64,000 nt of DNA, taken from contig NZ_AUCX01000020.1 of the NCBI RefSeq assembly GCF_000429985.1, forward strand, positions 38,154 through 102,153, in the 5' to 3' direction. This stretch comes from Maridesulfovibrio bastinii DSM 16055. Its GTDB lineage: Bacteria; Desulfobacterota; Desulfovibrionia; Desulfovibrionales; Desulfovibrionaceae. The notes below the pieces were generated by a model. That model did no database searches. It was not told the DNA's origin and saw nothing but the letters and a program-made list of their open reading frames with translations. Of this stretch, positions 33,407 to 43,510 are shown piece after piece (position 1 is the stretch's first letter; each line of letters begins with the position of its first letter). The position numbers and the translations under genes are program-made.

Positions 33407-34639
33407 TTGCCAGCGTTTCAATATAAAGCAGTATCTAAAACCGGTAAATCGGTTAAGGGAATTATAGAAGCTGATAATAAGACTGCGGCGCTGCATTCTT
33501 TGAAGGTTAAGGGGCTATATACCACTAAACTTGCCAAGATCAGTGGTCGTAAACCCAAAGCCGGTGGTTCCACCCTTCGTTATTTCTATCAGAGGATATT
33601 TAACAGAGTTCCTCTCAAAGTGCTCTCTGGAGCTGTAAGGCAGCTGGCAATACTTCTTTCTGCCGGTATGGCTCTTGACTTCGCCTTAGCTGCAATGCTT
33701 GACGGTAAAGGAACATCCGAGCTGGATAAAGTCCTTTCAGAAGTTCGTGAGAGAGTGCGCGAAGGTTTATCTCTGGCTGAAGCTCTGGCTGATCATCCGC
33801 ATATATTTTCAAGCACTTTTATAACAATGGTTCAGGCCGGTGAAGATTCCGGTTCAATTGACCTTGTTCTGGGCAGACTTGCTGATCATCTGGAATCACA
33901 GGTCGCACTGCGCAGAAAAGTTCAGTCCGCTCTGGCGTACCCGATACTCATGCTTATTGTCGGTGGCGGAATTTTTGTTTTTCTTATGATGTTCATTGTC
34001 CCCAAGGTTACTCAAATTTTTGTCGATATGAAACAGGAGTTGCCTGCACCGACAAGAATACTGATCGGATTCAGTAATTTTATGGGACACTGGTGGGGAT
34101 TGCTGATTGTTCTGGTTGTCTTACTCATATTTGGGATTATACGTTTTAAAAAGACTGCTCCCGGTAAAAGGATAATGGACAAGGCTAAGTTATCTGCCCC
34201 GGTAACCGGTGATCTTTTCCGCTATATTGAAGTCGGTAATTTTACCAGAACTCTGGGGCTTCTTTTAAAAAACGACGTAAGTCTTCTTAAAGGTCTTGGT
34301 ATTGTGAGATCCGCGTCAACAAATATATATCTTGAAAAGGTAGTTGACCAGATTTCTGTAGATGTTCAGGAAGGTAAGGATCTCACTCTGGCAATGCACG
34401 GAAGTTTTCTTTTTGATCCCATGCATGTGCAACTTGTTGCCGCGGGTGAGCGGAGTGGACAGCTTGATAAAATGCTTCTCATCGTTGCTGATGACTGTGA
34501 TGATGAAGTTGAAAGCAAATTACAGATGATAACATCACTTATCGAACCGTTGATGATTCTCTCTCTGGGAGTGATTGTAGGATTTGTTGTGGTCTCCATA
34601 ATTATGCCTATCTTCCAGATGAACAGTCTTGTCGGCTGA
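33407..34639 (+). CDS. gspF: Type II secretion inner-membrane platform protein GspF
   Basis: Platform protein of 410 aa with the family layout: MPAFQYKAVSKTGKSVKGII at the N terminus, first cytoplasmic T2SSF domain (QLAILLSAGMALDFALAAML), membrane span (ILMLIVGGGIFVFLMMFIVPK), second domain (FTRTLGLLLKNDVSLLKGL) and last span (ILSLGVIVGFVVVSIIMPIF). TTG start at 33407 has AAGGAG upstream. It resumes the gsp genes after the glycan module. Confidence 0.93.
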   Translation: MPAFQYKAVSKTGKSVKGIIEADNKTAALHSLKVKGLYTTKLAKISGRKPKAGGSTLRYFYQRIFNRVPLKVLSGAVRQLAILLSAGMALDFALAAMLDGKGTSELDKVLSEVRERVREGLSLAEALADHPHIFSSTFITMVQAGEDSGSIDLVLGRLADHLESQVALRRKVQSALAYPILMLIVGGGIFVFLMMFIVPKVTQIFVDMKQELPAPTRILIGFSNFMGHWWGLLIVLVVLLIFGIIRFKKTAPGKRIMDKAKLSAPVTGDLFRYIEVGNFTRTLGLLLKNDVSLLKGLGIVRSASTNIYLEKVVDQISVDVQEGKDLTLAMHGSFLFDPMHVQLVAAGERSGQLDKMLLIVADDCDDEVESKLQMITSLIEPLMILSLGVIVGFVVVSIIMPIFQMNSLVG

Positions 34640-34719
34640 TTCTTTTTTCTGGTAAGCATATGTAATTAAGTTTAATACAAAGAATGTAATGTTATTAATT
34701 AAATATTTTGTGGGTAGTA

Positions 34720-35544
34720 ATGCTGGGTAAGTTAAAAATACTTGGGGAATTGCTGATTGTTACTTTTTCAGCATATTATTTGGCAGTAGGTGCATATCTA
34801 CTGGTAATTCCTGTTAAAATTTTTTCCCCGGACCCTACTGTCGTTGCTACTGCCGGCGACTCATATAAAAAAGTTGATAGAAGTCAGTTTAACATTATCA
34901 ACAACCGCAATATATTCGGAGCTTTTGACCCTAAAAAAGTTAAAAAGCCTAAAAAGAAGAAAAGAGCACAGTCAGACCTGAACAAGTTACCTATGGCCAA
35001 TTCCAATTTGCGGCTTTTAGGAACGGTGTATTCATCAAATAAGTCTTTGATGAGAGCTATTATGGTTGTCGGACGTGGGGTAAGAGTTTTTAAAGAAGGT
35101 CAAGGTGTTGGTAAAACCAAAATTCTTGAGATTAAAAGAAGGGCGGTTGTTCTTTGGGATGGGAAGAAAAAAAGTCTTCTTATGATAGATAAAGGTGATA
35201 AATCTATCGCGGCTAAATCTGATTCTGGGAATGTTCTCATAAATAAAGATGTGTTAAAGGATGTCTTCGCAAATCCGAGGGCGTTTTTAGATAATGTTGA
35301 TTTTACTCTTGCCAAGAAGGATGGGCGTAAAGGTCTCTTGATAAACAGTCTGGAGAGAAAATCATTACTGGCTAGTGCCGGTATCAGACAGGGTGATCTG
35401 ATTGTAAGTGTTAACGGGCATAATCTTAATTCTTTAACGGATGTAATGGGAATGGCGAAGTTAAGAATTGAAAATTCTGTTGTAATAAAAGTATGGCGCA
35501 ATCAGCGTTTTGAAACATTGAGATTGAAGTTTAGCAATGCGTAA
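34720..35544 (+). CDS. gspC: Type II secretion protein GspC with PDZ domain
   Basis: Inner-membrane connector of about 274 aa: a membrane span near the N terminus (ILGELLIVTFSAYYLAVGAYL), the homology region (NIINNRNIFGAF ... SNLRLLGTVYSSNKSLMRAI) that contacts the secretin, a Lys-rich linker, and a C-terminal PDZ domain (LLASAGIRQGDLIVSVNGHN). A PDZ form is the classical exoprotein-selecting type. ATG 34720 is preferred to the GTG at 34708. The gene overlaps gspD by 8 bp. Confidence 0.88.
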   Translation: MLGKLKILGELLIVTFSAYYLAVGAYLLVIPVKIFSPDPTVVATAGDSYKKVDRSQFNIINNRNIFGAFDPKKVKKPKKKKRAQSDLNKLPMANSNLRLLGTVYSSNKSLMRAIMVVGRGVRVFKEGQGVGKTKILEIKRRAVVLWDGKKKSLLMIDKGDKSIAAKSDSGNVLINKDVLKDVFANPRAFLDNVDFTLAKKDGRKGLLINSLERKSLLASAGIRQGDLIVSVNGHNLNSLTDVMGMAKLRIENSVVIKVWRNQRFETLRLKFSNA

Positions 35545-37468
35545 TATTTTTGTTTTTATACTATTGTGCTTTTTGATTCTTGGGCCTTCCTGCGGGTATC
35601 GCGTTGAAATTGCAAATGCCGCACAGGGAACGATCAGCCTTGATTTTAAATCAGTTGATATCCACGTTTTAATCAAATTTATCAGTGAAATTACGGGTAA
35701 AAATTTTATTGTTGATAAAGCTGTCGGCGGAAGGGTTACAATCTATTCCCCAACAAAAATATCTGTGCAGGAAGCTTACAGAGTTTTTGAATCTGTCTTG
35801 CAGCTTAATGGTTTTGTGATCATCCCAAGCGGTGCGGTCTATAAGATTCTTCCGGTTAATAAGGGCCAGAATCTTGCTGTTCCCACTAAAACCGGGGGAA
35901 AGGGAATAAATAAGCTTGGCGATGAGCTTATCACCCAGATTATTCACCTTGAGAGTTCAAGTGCTGTTGATCTTGGAAATGTAGTGAAATCAATGCTTGG
36001 AAATACCGGTGGAGTAAGCGTCTACCAGCCTTCCAATACACTCATTGTCACTACTCTAGCTTCAAATATTGACAGAATTTTGAAAATCGTCAGATCAGTG
36101 GACAGAAGTCAGTATGCGACAAGGTCAGTCAACATTGTTATTAAGAACGGTGACGCGCAGACAATTTCAGAATCGATTAATAAAGTTATGACAGCCAAGC
36201 TGGCTGATATGGCTAAGAAAGGTCGTCAGGGAATTGCTTTAACCGTTTATGATGAAAGGACCAATTCAATATTTGTACTTGCTGATGCCATGAATATGGC
36301 CACAATAAAATCAATGATTGCCTCTATGGATCTTCCAACCCCGGAAGGCAAGGGAAGTATCCATCTTTACAGTTTACACAATGCTAAGGCTGAGGATTTG
36401 GCAAAAGTACTTACGGATTTAGTAGGTGGTACATCTTCAAGCTCTAAAGATTCTAAAGATAAGGTCGTACGCGGCAAAGTTAAAATAGTTGCGGACAAGG
36501 CAACCAATAGTCTGGTTATCACTGCAAGACCTGACGATTATCCACATCTGGAAAAAATTATCGGGCAGCTGGATGTACGGCGTAAACAGGTATTTATTGA
36601 AGCATTGATTATGGAAGTTTCGGATACTGCAAATTTCCAATTCGGGGCAAACTGGGTGCTTCCGGCCGCAGGTGGAGATACCGTTGTTTTTGGTTCATCA
36701 AATACTGGTGGTGGTAGTTTAACATTAAATGATGGAATGGCTGCCGTGCCTAGCGGTGGAGCCATTGGAGCTCTTTTTACCAACCTTTTTAAAGTGGATG
36801 GTGAAGAATATAGTATGCAGGCTCTGATGAGTGCATCCAAATCTTCAGATGATTTTAAGATCCTATCTACACCACAGTTGCTGACTCTGGATAATGAAGA
36901 AGCGACAGTTAATGTTGTGGATAACATCCCTTTTTCTACAAAATCAACAACAAATAATGTTGATTCAGACTATAATTCTCAGAGCCTTGAATATAAGGAT
37001 GTCGGTGTAATGCTCAAAGTTACTCCACAGATAGGTCAGAATGACGATTTGAGGCTTGTGGTCCATCAGGAAGTCAGTCGTGTTGTTCCAACATCTGTAG
37101 CTTCTTCAGATAGTAATCTTATCGCACCAACAACCAGAAAGCGTGAGGTTGATACGACTATTCAGGTTAAAGATGGGCAGACTATAGTTATTGCCGGTCT
37201 TCTTGGAGAGGATGACACTGTCAATGAAAGCAAAGTCCCATTGCTGGGGGATATACCTGGTCTGGGGTATCTTTTCAGGTATGAGAGCACCGAAAAAACA
37301 AAGACTAATCTTTTCGTTTTTCTTACTCCTAAAATTATGAACAGTGTTAGTGATGAAGATGATGTTTACAAAGAAAAAAGAAAGATTATGTACGATATTA
37401 ATGTCGGTAAGGATGGACTTGGGCAGATTAAAATCGGAAAACCTGTGATGCCGGAAATTGTATTTTAA
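35537..37468 (+). CDS. gspD: Type II secretion outer-membrane secretin GspD
   Basis: Secretin of 643 aa: signal peptide (about 1-29), N0 domain (ISLDFKSVDIHVLIKFI), N1-N3 domains with the repeated NTLIVTTLASNIDRI, TNSIFVLADAMNMATI and TNSLVITARPDDYPHL strands, and the secretin core (DDFKILSTPQLLTLDNEEA, GQTIVIAGLLGED, VPLLGDIPGLGYLFRY, TNLFVFLTPKIM). No long S-domain is visible at the C terminus, so the pilotin would bind elsewhere or be dispensable. It forms the outer-membrane pore. Confidence 0.94.
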   Translation: MRNIFVFILLCFLILGPSCGYRVEIANAAQGTISLDFKSVDIHVLIKFISEITGKNFIVDKAVGGRVTIYSPTKISVQEAYRVFESVLQLNGFVIIPSGAVYKILPVNKGQNLAVPTKTGGKGINKLGDELITQIIHLESSSAVDLGNVVKSMLGNTGGVSVYQPSNTLIVTTLASNIDRILKIVRSVDRSQYATRSVNIVIKNGDAQTISESINKVMTAKLADMAKKGRQGIALTVYDERTNSIFVLADAMNMATIKSMIASMDLPTPEGKGSIHLYSLHNAKAEDLAKVLTDLVGGTSSSSKDSKDKVVRGKVKIVADKATNSLVITARPDDYPHLEKIIGQLDVRRKQVFIEALIMEVSDTANFQFGANWVLPAAGGDTVVFGSSNTGGGSLTLNDGMAAVPSGGAIGALFTNLFKVDGEEYSMQALMSASKSSDDFKILSTPQLLTLDNEEATVNVVDNIPFSTKSTTNNVDSDYNSQSLEYKDVGVMLKVTPQIGQNDDLRLVVHQEVSRVVPTSVASSDSNLIAPTTRKREVDTTIQVKDGQTIVIAGLLGEDDTVNESKVPLLGDIPGLGYLFRYESTEKTKTNLFVFLTPKIMNSVSDEDDVYKEKRKIMYDINVGKDGLGQIKIGKPVMPEIVF

Positions 37469-37485
37469 TTTGAGAAGAAACTGAT

Positions 37486-39171
37486 ATGTATACCCAATTA
37501 TTACAGTCGCAGCTTATATCCGAAGGCTTTTTCGTTATGGAAGAGTTGCAGCCCCTGTGTGATCAGGCGGAAGAAGACGGTATTCAATTATCTGATTTTT
37601 TACTTAAAAAGAAAAAGATTACTGAAGGTGAACTACTTAAGCTTGAATCAAAGCTTTTTGATATAGAACTGCTTGATTCCATCCCTGATGAATTTATTAA
37701 TCCCGAACTCGTACAGCGTTTTTCAATCCAGTTTTTGCGTCAGGCTCAATGTGTTCCGCTGCTGGATGACGGCAGACTTATTCTGGCTATCGGGCGGGCC
37801 AGAATGATTGAAGCAGTAGAAGAATTTTCATTTGTGCTTAAAGGGGCTCCACATGTTGTTCTTGCTCCTTCAAAAGATATAACCCGTGTAATCAACAATG
37901 TTTTCGGCTCGGCTGATATGGAAGTATCGGGTGTTCTTGATGAAGCTGAGGATGAATTCGGTAATGATATCACTGCCGAAACAATAGAAGACCTGCTTGA
38001 CGACAGCAGCGATGCCCCACTTATCAAGCTTGTAAATATGATTATGGCTCAGGCCGTAAGAGCCAATGCCAGTGATGTTCATATAGAGCCGTTCAAGGAT
38101 TCTCTCAGAGTCCGTTTCAGGCTCGATGGCGTGCTTTATGATAAGCATTCCCTGCCGCGCAGACTTCATGCGGCCATGGTTTCCAGAATTAAAATCATGG
38201 GCCGGATGAATATTGCCGAGAAAAGACTGCCTCAGGATGGACGTATTTCATTGAGTCTGGGTGGGAGACAGGTCGATTTGCGTGTTTCCTGTCTGCCGAC
38301 ATCATACGGCGAGAGAATCGTTCTGCGTCTTCTTGAGAAAAACTCCAAGGTTTTGAGTATTAAAGAACTCGGGCTCGGCAGCAGCAATATTGAGTGCATC
38401 AAAGAGCTGGTAACAGTTTCACATGGTATTATACTTGTTACAGGCCCGACTGGTAGCGGTAAAACAACCTCACTGTATGCTATTTTAAATTACATTAATT
38501 CACCGGATAAAAATATCCTTACAATTGAAGACCCTGTGGAGTATCAGATTGAAGGAATCGGCCAGATGCAGGTCAATAAAAAAATTAACCTGAATTTTGC
38601 TGACGGGCTTAGGTCTATTGTTCGTCAGGACCCCGATGTAATTCTTATTGGTGAGATTCGTGATAAGGAAACTGCTGATATCGCCATTCAGTCAGCCCTT
38701 ACAGGACATCTGGTTTTTTCAACTCTGCATACCAACGATGCCCCGAGTGCTGTAGCGAGACTTATAGATATGGGCGTTGAGCCTTTTCTACTTTCATCAG
38801 TGCTCAGAGCTGTAATCGCCCAGAGGCTTGTGCGTGTGCTTTGTCCTCATTGCAAAGTTCCTTTTGTTCCGGATAAGGCTGCGGTTACAGACTTTGGAGC
38901 AATGGCTAAGAAATTGGACGGTAAAAATATTTTCAAAGCCGGAGGGTGTGATGAATGCATGAATACCGGCTATCAGGGACGAAACGCCATTTATGAAGTT
39001 ATGAATGTTTCCGATGAAATAAAAGGTCTGGTGGTAAGGTCCGCAGACTCCAACCAGATCAGGAAACAGGCTTTGGCTGATGGAATGAAATCTCTGAAAA
39101 TGGATGGATTCCGCAAGGTGCTTGAGGGTAAGACTACTTTGGCTGAAGTGAAAAGGGTTACAAATCTGTAA
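37486..39171 (+). CDS. gspE: Type II secretion ATPase GspE
   Basis: Cytoplasmic motor of 561 aa. N-terminal N1E domain; the ATPase core with Walker A GPTGSGKTTSLYAIL near residue 322, Asp box LTIEDPVEYQIEGIGQMQVN, Walker B PDVILIGEIRDKETADIA, His box TGHLVFSTLHTND, and the tetracysteine zinc module CPHC...CDECMNTGYQGR near the C terminus. Length is normal. It drives pseudopilus growth through GspL and GspF. Confidence 0.95.
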   Translation: MYTQLLQSQLISEGFFVMEELQPLCDQAEEDGIQLSDFLLKKKKITEGELLKLESKLFDIELLDSIPDEFINPELVQRFSIQFLRQAQCVPLLDDGRLILAIGRARMIEAVEEFSFVLKGAPHVVLAPSKDITRVINNVFGSADMEVSGVLDEAEDEFGNDITAETIEDLLDDSSDAPLIKLVNMIMAQAVRANASDVHIEPFKDSLRVRFRLDGVLYDKHSLPRRLHAAMVSRIKIMGRMNIAEKRLPQDGRISLSLGGRQVDLRVSCLPTSYGERIVLRLLEKNSKVLSIKELGLGSSNIECIKELVTVSHGIILVTGPTGSGKTTSLYAILNYINSPDKNILTIEDPVEYQIEGIGQMQVNKKINLNFADGLRSIVRQDPDVILIGEIRDKETADIAIQSALTGHLVFSTLHTNDAPSAVARLIDMGVEPFLLSSVLRAVIAQRLVRVLCPHCKVPFVPDKAAVTDFGAMAKKLDGKNIFKAGGCDECMNTGYQGRNAIYEVMNVSDEIKGLVVRSADSNQIRKQALADGMKSLKMDGFRKVLEGKTTLAEVKRVTNL

Positions 39172-39225
39172 GATTGTAAGGCTGCATGTTTTTATATCAG
39201 CCATAAGACTGTACATGGATAAAAA

Positions 39226-40188
39226 ATGAATCTGAATTTATCTCAGCTGAGAGAAAAAATTTCAATACCCCTGCCGACAATATTTAGTTCAAAGCGCCGC
39301 AAATCATCCGTCAGGAAAAGCCGCCGCAAAATTTATTATTTTTTGTACGGTCTTCTAGTCTTCTCCATGTTTTTTGCCTGCAATTATCTGAGCTCGAGTA
39401 TCGAGCCTTTAATACGGGCTGAACTGCAAAAGCAAAATCAGTATAATTTTGAAATAGAGCGTATTAATCCTTCTGTTTTTCCCCCAAGAGTCGAGCTTAA
39501 AGGAGTCGAGATCAAAGAAAAAAGATCTGGAAAGAGACTTGTTCAATTTAATTCACTTGATATGAGTTTAAATTTGTTCAGCTTGTTCAAAAGCAGGCTG
39601 GGGATTGATTTCTCAGCAGGTATATATGGTGCTGTTGTTAAAGGCGTTGTCTCTTCAGGCAGTTTTTTTGATCTTAAAAATTTTTACGCTGATATTGCCT
39701 GTCAGAATATTTCTTTAGCTGCAATTCCATACATTGATAAACTTGATCTTGGCTTGAAAGGTCTTGGTTCGATAACTGCTGATGTTAAGGGCACCACTGC
39801 CGATCCTGCTTCCTATCGTGGAACTGTGGAAATAGATATACAGAGCCCTGCTTTTAAAGGCGTGCCGCCTTTGTTTATTGTACCTGAAGTTAAAATGGAT
39901 TCACTGAAGGCCAGTGCAGACTTAGAAAATATGAAACTGAATGTTAATTCGCTTGAGCTTGCAGGCCAGCAGGCCTCAGGGGCATTAAAAGGCTCTGTTA
40001 CCATCAATCCTAAAAATATAAACAACTCCAAACTTGATCTGAAAGGTCAGGTAAAAGTTGATGTCCGTTTACTAAACACCAGAATAATTGTTCAGAAAAA
40101 AGCTCTTGCGTTATTGAAGGCCAAAAAATCTATAGCGATAGAAATAAGTGATACTATCGGGAGTCCGTGGGTTTCTTTTGCCAAGTAA
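39226..40188 (+). CDS. gspN: GspN-like AsmA-fold protein
   Basis: Protein of 320 aa with a positively charged cytoplasmic N terminus, one membrane span (KIYYFLYGLLVFSMFFACNY) and a periplasmic part with the AsmA-like repeats seen in GspN proteins of Leptospira/Desulfobacterota-type systems (FEIERINPSVFPPRVELKGV; VKGTTADPASYRGTVEIDI; QQASGALKGSVTI). It closes the secretion cluster, 54 bp after gspE. GspN is optional in many systems, and function is poorly known. Confidence 0.8.
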   Translation: MNLNLSQLREKISIPLPTIFSSKRRKSSVRKSRRKIYYFLYGLLVFSMFFACNYLSSSIEPLIRAELQKQNQYNFEIERINPSVFPPRVELKGVEIKEKRSGKRLVQFNSLDMSLNLFSLFKSRLGIDFSAGIYGAVVKGVVSSGSFFDLKNFYADIACQNISLAAIPYIDKLDLGLKGLGSITADVKGTTADPASYRGTVEIDIQSPAFKGVPPLFIVPEVKMDSLKASADLENMKLNVNSLELAGQQASGALKGSVTINPKNINNSKLDLKGQVKVDVRLLNTRIIVQKKALALLKAKKSIAIEISDTIGSPWVSFAK

Positions 40189-40429
40189 AATACCAAATTG
40201 TCGTAAGTTTTATACCTGCATTATTTTCTCATGTTAATATTATGATTTTGTGTAAAATATTATCAATGCGCTTGAGTTTTATGGTATAATTAATTAACTT
40301 TAAGCGTCCAAAAGACTAAGCCTGCAAAGTCCAACCATCCTGAAGTATAAAAAGTAGATGTCGTGTCTATTGGGGTTGAGAGTGACCATTCACTTCTCAC
40401 GACATGAGGGGTTTAAAATCAGCACAGCT

Positions 40430-41830
40430 TTACGCATGAGGAAGTTCTTCGAAGAGTTGAAAAAGGTAGTCTGCGGGATTGAGCTTGTTGGCTTTGGCGG
40501 TTTCGATCAGGCTATAAAGGGTTGCTCTGGCCTGGGCTCCGCACGGGGAGCCGCTGAGCAGCCAGTTTTTCCGGCCCACCGCAAACGGACGGATGGCGTT
40601 TTCGGCGAGATTGTTATCGGGAGTTAAAGCCGCATTTTCAAGGTAAACCAGGATTCGCTCCATTGCCTCAAAGTATAGGAAATTGTTTTGCCCAAAAGAC
40701 TTTTTGAGGGAACCGAGTCCTTGGCACTGACAACGGTTTAATAAATTTTTTCAAGAATCGGGAGCGCCTTTTCCGTCCGCATGTTCAAAATTTCATCCGG
40801 AGAAAGCCTCTCCTTGCGAGCTCGACTCTCCAGCCGGTAAAGCTTCGCGATTAGGTCAACCACGGTCGATACGTACCTTTTTTTAGAGCAGGCCTTGAGC
40901 TCTTCCATAAATTTTCGGCGCACGTGAACCAGACAACCGGCGTGAGTAATCCCCGTAGATTCACCCAGAGCATTGTATCCGGCGTAGCCGTCGGTCTGCA
41001 GAATTCCCATGAAATCACCGACTATTTCGGCAGCGATTTTTCCAGAACGCAGATGCTCGTGCAGCAATTCCATGATAGGCTTACATCGTTCTGCCGCCAG
41101 CACGGCCCAATTCGAAATGGTTGAGCGCGAAATATCAATTCCCAAACACTAGAACATCCTGTTTTGACAGTAGAAAGGCAAACAGTCGCAAAACTTGTGG
41201 TCAGGATATGCGCCAGCAGCCTCGGAGTGACGATACCCTGTCGAATCAGCTGAGGCGGCATCGAAGCTATTGTGAAGTCCTGCCCGTCATCCTCGGTTCT
41301 TTTTCTCTTTTTGCAGGCAAAATTGGGCCGAATGTGCCACAGAACCCGGATTTTGGTGGGCACATAGTCAAGTTTTTCGCTGACAACTTCACCGATACGG
41401 CTCAGTTTGCAACCGCAAGCGTAGATTTTTTCCTCATCGGGTGTGTCATGGATGATTTCCCCCACGAGGGATCGCTTAGGAAATAGGCTTGCGGCTCTTT
41501 TTAGAACGGAAATAGGCCGGAACCTGTACTGTTTCAAGTTCCAGTTCGGGATCGGGTTGCCTGCAAACAAACTCCGCTTCATCAAAAAAATACTGATATT
41601 CGTCTTTAGCGGGCTTATTTTTCATTTCCGATTTTTTGAAAAATGTGATGGCCTAGAGCAATTCTACCTGCTCTGGAAATTCTTCAATGACAGTGTTTTT
41701 ATCCGCAATATCAATATTCTGCGCGGCAAGCTGAGATTCCAGATCTGCTAGCAGTCGATTCTGCTGCAGAATCAACTCTTCCAACTTTTCGGGATCGTTG
41801 GGAAGAAGTGATTTGTCCAATTGGGAAAGA
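40430..41830 (-). pseudogene. IS66 TnpC transposase pseudogene
   Basis: DDE transposase of IS66 type in several frames. Reading from 41830 down: LEELILQQNRLLADLESQLA (coiled coil), FFKKSEMKNKP (remnant of the GRKSE block), a zinc-like segment GCKLSRIGEVVSEKLDYVP, then the DDE core MGIDISRSTISNWA, ILQTDGYAGYNAL, HAGCLVHVRRKF (40738-41145) and the C-terminal [19 protein letters not shown] (40430-40663). At least three frame breaks are needed to join them. Inactive. Confidence 0.88.
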
Positions 41831-41899
41831 GTACGTTATTTCTCCGCAAACACAATTATTTCATAACATCAAAGAATAGTAGAATAACTCAGTGCGGGA

Positions 41900-42161
41900 T
41901 GGCCTCGTGTCTGGACAGGATCAAGCCCTTCCAGCAACTAGAGCAATTTCTGAGAACTGAATTCAAGCTCTTCCTGTTATAATTCGGGTCAGAAGAAATG
42001 GTTTTTCTCAAGGCGTTTCTGCCAAAGGCAAAAAAACTTGTTATCCCAATACAAAATTTTGATGATCGTCCACCATGATCGAAAGCCCATTGACAGCTTT
42101 GCGCAAATCGGTTGCACCGAGGACAATGAAGACTTGTGTTTTGGAGTCGTCCGGAAGCATT
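41900..42161 (-). pseudogene. IS66 TnpB pseudogene
   Basis: From the ATG at 42161 the minus strand reads MLPDDSKTQVFIVLGATDLR followed by KAVNGLSIMV, the hallmark of IS66 TnpB; then stops appear (after NFVLG and after LPLAETP). The start overlaps the tnpA stop (TAATG), as in intact IS66 elements. Confidence 0.8.
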
Positions 42162-42289
42162 AAACCATTACCTCAAGCAGCCGATTTAATGTTTGCTGAC
42201 AAAAATCAGGTTCGATTTCGATCTGAATTCCTCTGGGAAGATGAAGTCTGATAGGCTTAAAGCCCCGCGATTTGTCTATTGCGGGGATC

Positions 42290-43510
42290 TAGTACAATAT
42301 AAAATTTCAACTTTCGTATTTAGTATTTTGTATGTTAATCTCTCCTCAACAAAGGAGGAGTGATGGCACCGCGTTATCGAGTGACTTTGATAGAAGAGGA
42401 ACGGAAAGAACTTGAGGCAATCTCATCGAAAGGGGAAAGGGCTGCACGAACGGTGCTTTATGCACGAGCATTATTGCTTCTTGATGCTGGCGAGCACGGC
42501 CCGAAATGACTTGTAGTCAAGGTAGCTGAAGCGTTAGGCGTTACCACTCGAAGTCTTGAGCATTTAATAAAACGGTTTGTCGAAGAAGGTTTTGCTGCCG
42601 CCATTGAACGCAAGAAGCGAGTCAAACCACCTCGGGAAATTCAGTTTGGTGGAGAATTTGAGGCAAAACTGCTGGCATTGGCATGTTAGCCCGCCCCAGA
42701 GGGGCGAAAACGTTGGACGGTAAAACTGCTGGCTGAAAAAATGATTGAATTGGAAATCGTTCCTACAGTCTCACCTATGACCGTATGTAATACTTTAAAA
42801 AAATGAACTTAAGCCTCATCTGAGCAAGTATTGGAAAATCCCGCCAAATCAAAACGCAAGTTTTGTAGCGTCCATGGAAGATGTTTTTGAAGTATATGCA
42901 CGTCCATATGATGCAGATCGTCCGGTTGTCTGCATGGATGAATCAAGCATTCAGTTAATTGGCGAGGTACGCACGCCTATTCCAGCAGCTCCGGGGCATT
43001 GTGAGTTGGTGGACGATGAATATGTACGCAAAGGTGTCGCGAGCATTTTTATGGCGGTGGAACCGCTTGGTGGCAAACGGAAAGTCCAAATCACAGGGCG
43101 TCGAACAAGAACAGAGTGGGCATATTTTATTAAAAGCTTACTGGAAAAAAACTACCCTGATGCCGAGAAAATTGTCTTGGTCATGGATAACCTCAACACG
43201 CACAATACGGCTTCTTTATACGCGACCTTTTCAGCAGAGGAAGCCCACAAACTATCTCAACGCCTTGAAATACATCATACTCCCAAACACGGAAGCTGGT
43301 TAAATATTGCAGAGATAGAACTCAGTGTTTTGAAACGCCAATGCCTTGCTGGCCGAATCGATTGTATCGAGAAAATGCGTGCTCAGGTAGCGGCATGGAG
43401 TACTGACAGAAATAACCGCCAGCCCAAAGTAGACTGGCAGTTCAAGACAAAGGGTGCACGCATCAAGCTGAAGAGTTTATATCCGAAACTTTAAGGTGTA
43501 CTCTGTACTA
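42290..43510 (+). mobile_element. Degenerate IS630-family element inserted in IS66 tnpA
   Basis: Bounded by TAGTACA at 42290-42296 and TGTACTA at 43504-43510, a terminal inverted repeat that begins at a TA dinucleotide, the target duplicated by IS630/Tc1-type elements. Inner ends remain partly matched (AAAATTTCAACTTT versus CTTAAAGTTT). The transposase gene lies inside on the plus strand. Nested in the tnpA gene of an IS66 relic, so it is the younger of the two. Confidence 0.85.
42363..43494 (+). pseudogene. IS630 transposase pseudogene
   Basis: Starts MAPRYRVTLIEEERKELEAI after AAAGGAGGAG. A TGA at 42507 stands where the next codons read on as VAEALGVTTRSLEHLI; a TAG follows after LLALAC, and a frameshift lies before 42874. 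The DDE half is intact from 42874: CMDESSIQLIG, KIVLVMDNLNTHN and HTPKHGSWLNIAEIEL. Three lesions make it inactive. Confidence 0.88.

Noticed and set aside
40358..41751. Plus-strand open frames over the IS66 region as host genes
   Set aside because: They are antisense to IS66 TnpC fragments that match the family well.
42507..42509. In-frame TGA in the IS630 transposase as selenocysteine
   Set aside because: The gene has a further TAG and a frameshift, there is no family precedent, and no SECIS-like hairpin was seen; a plain nonsense mutation is simpler.
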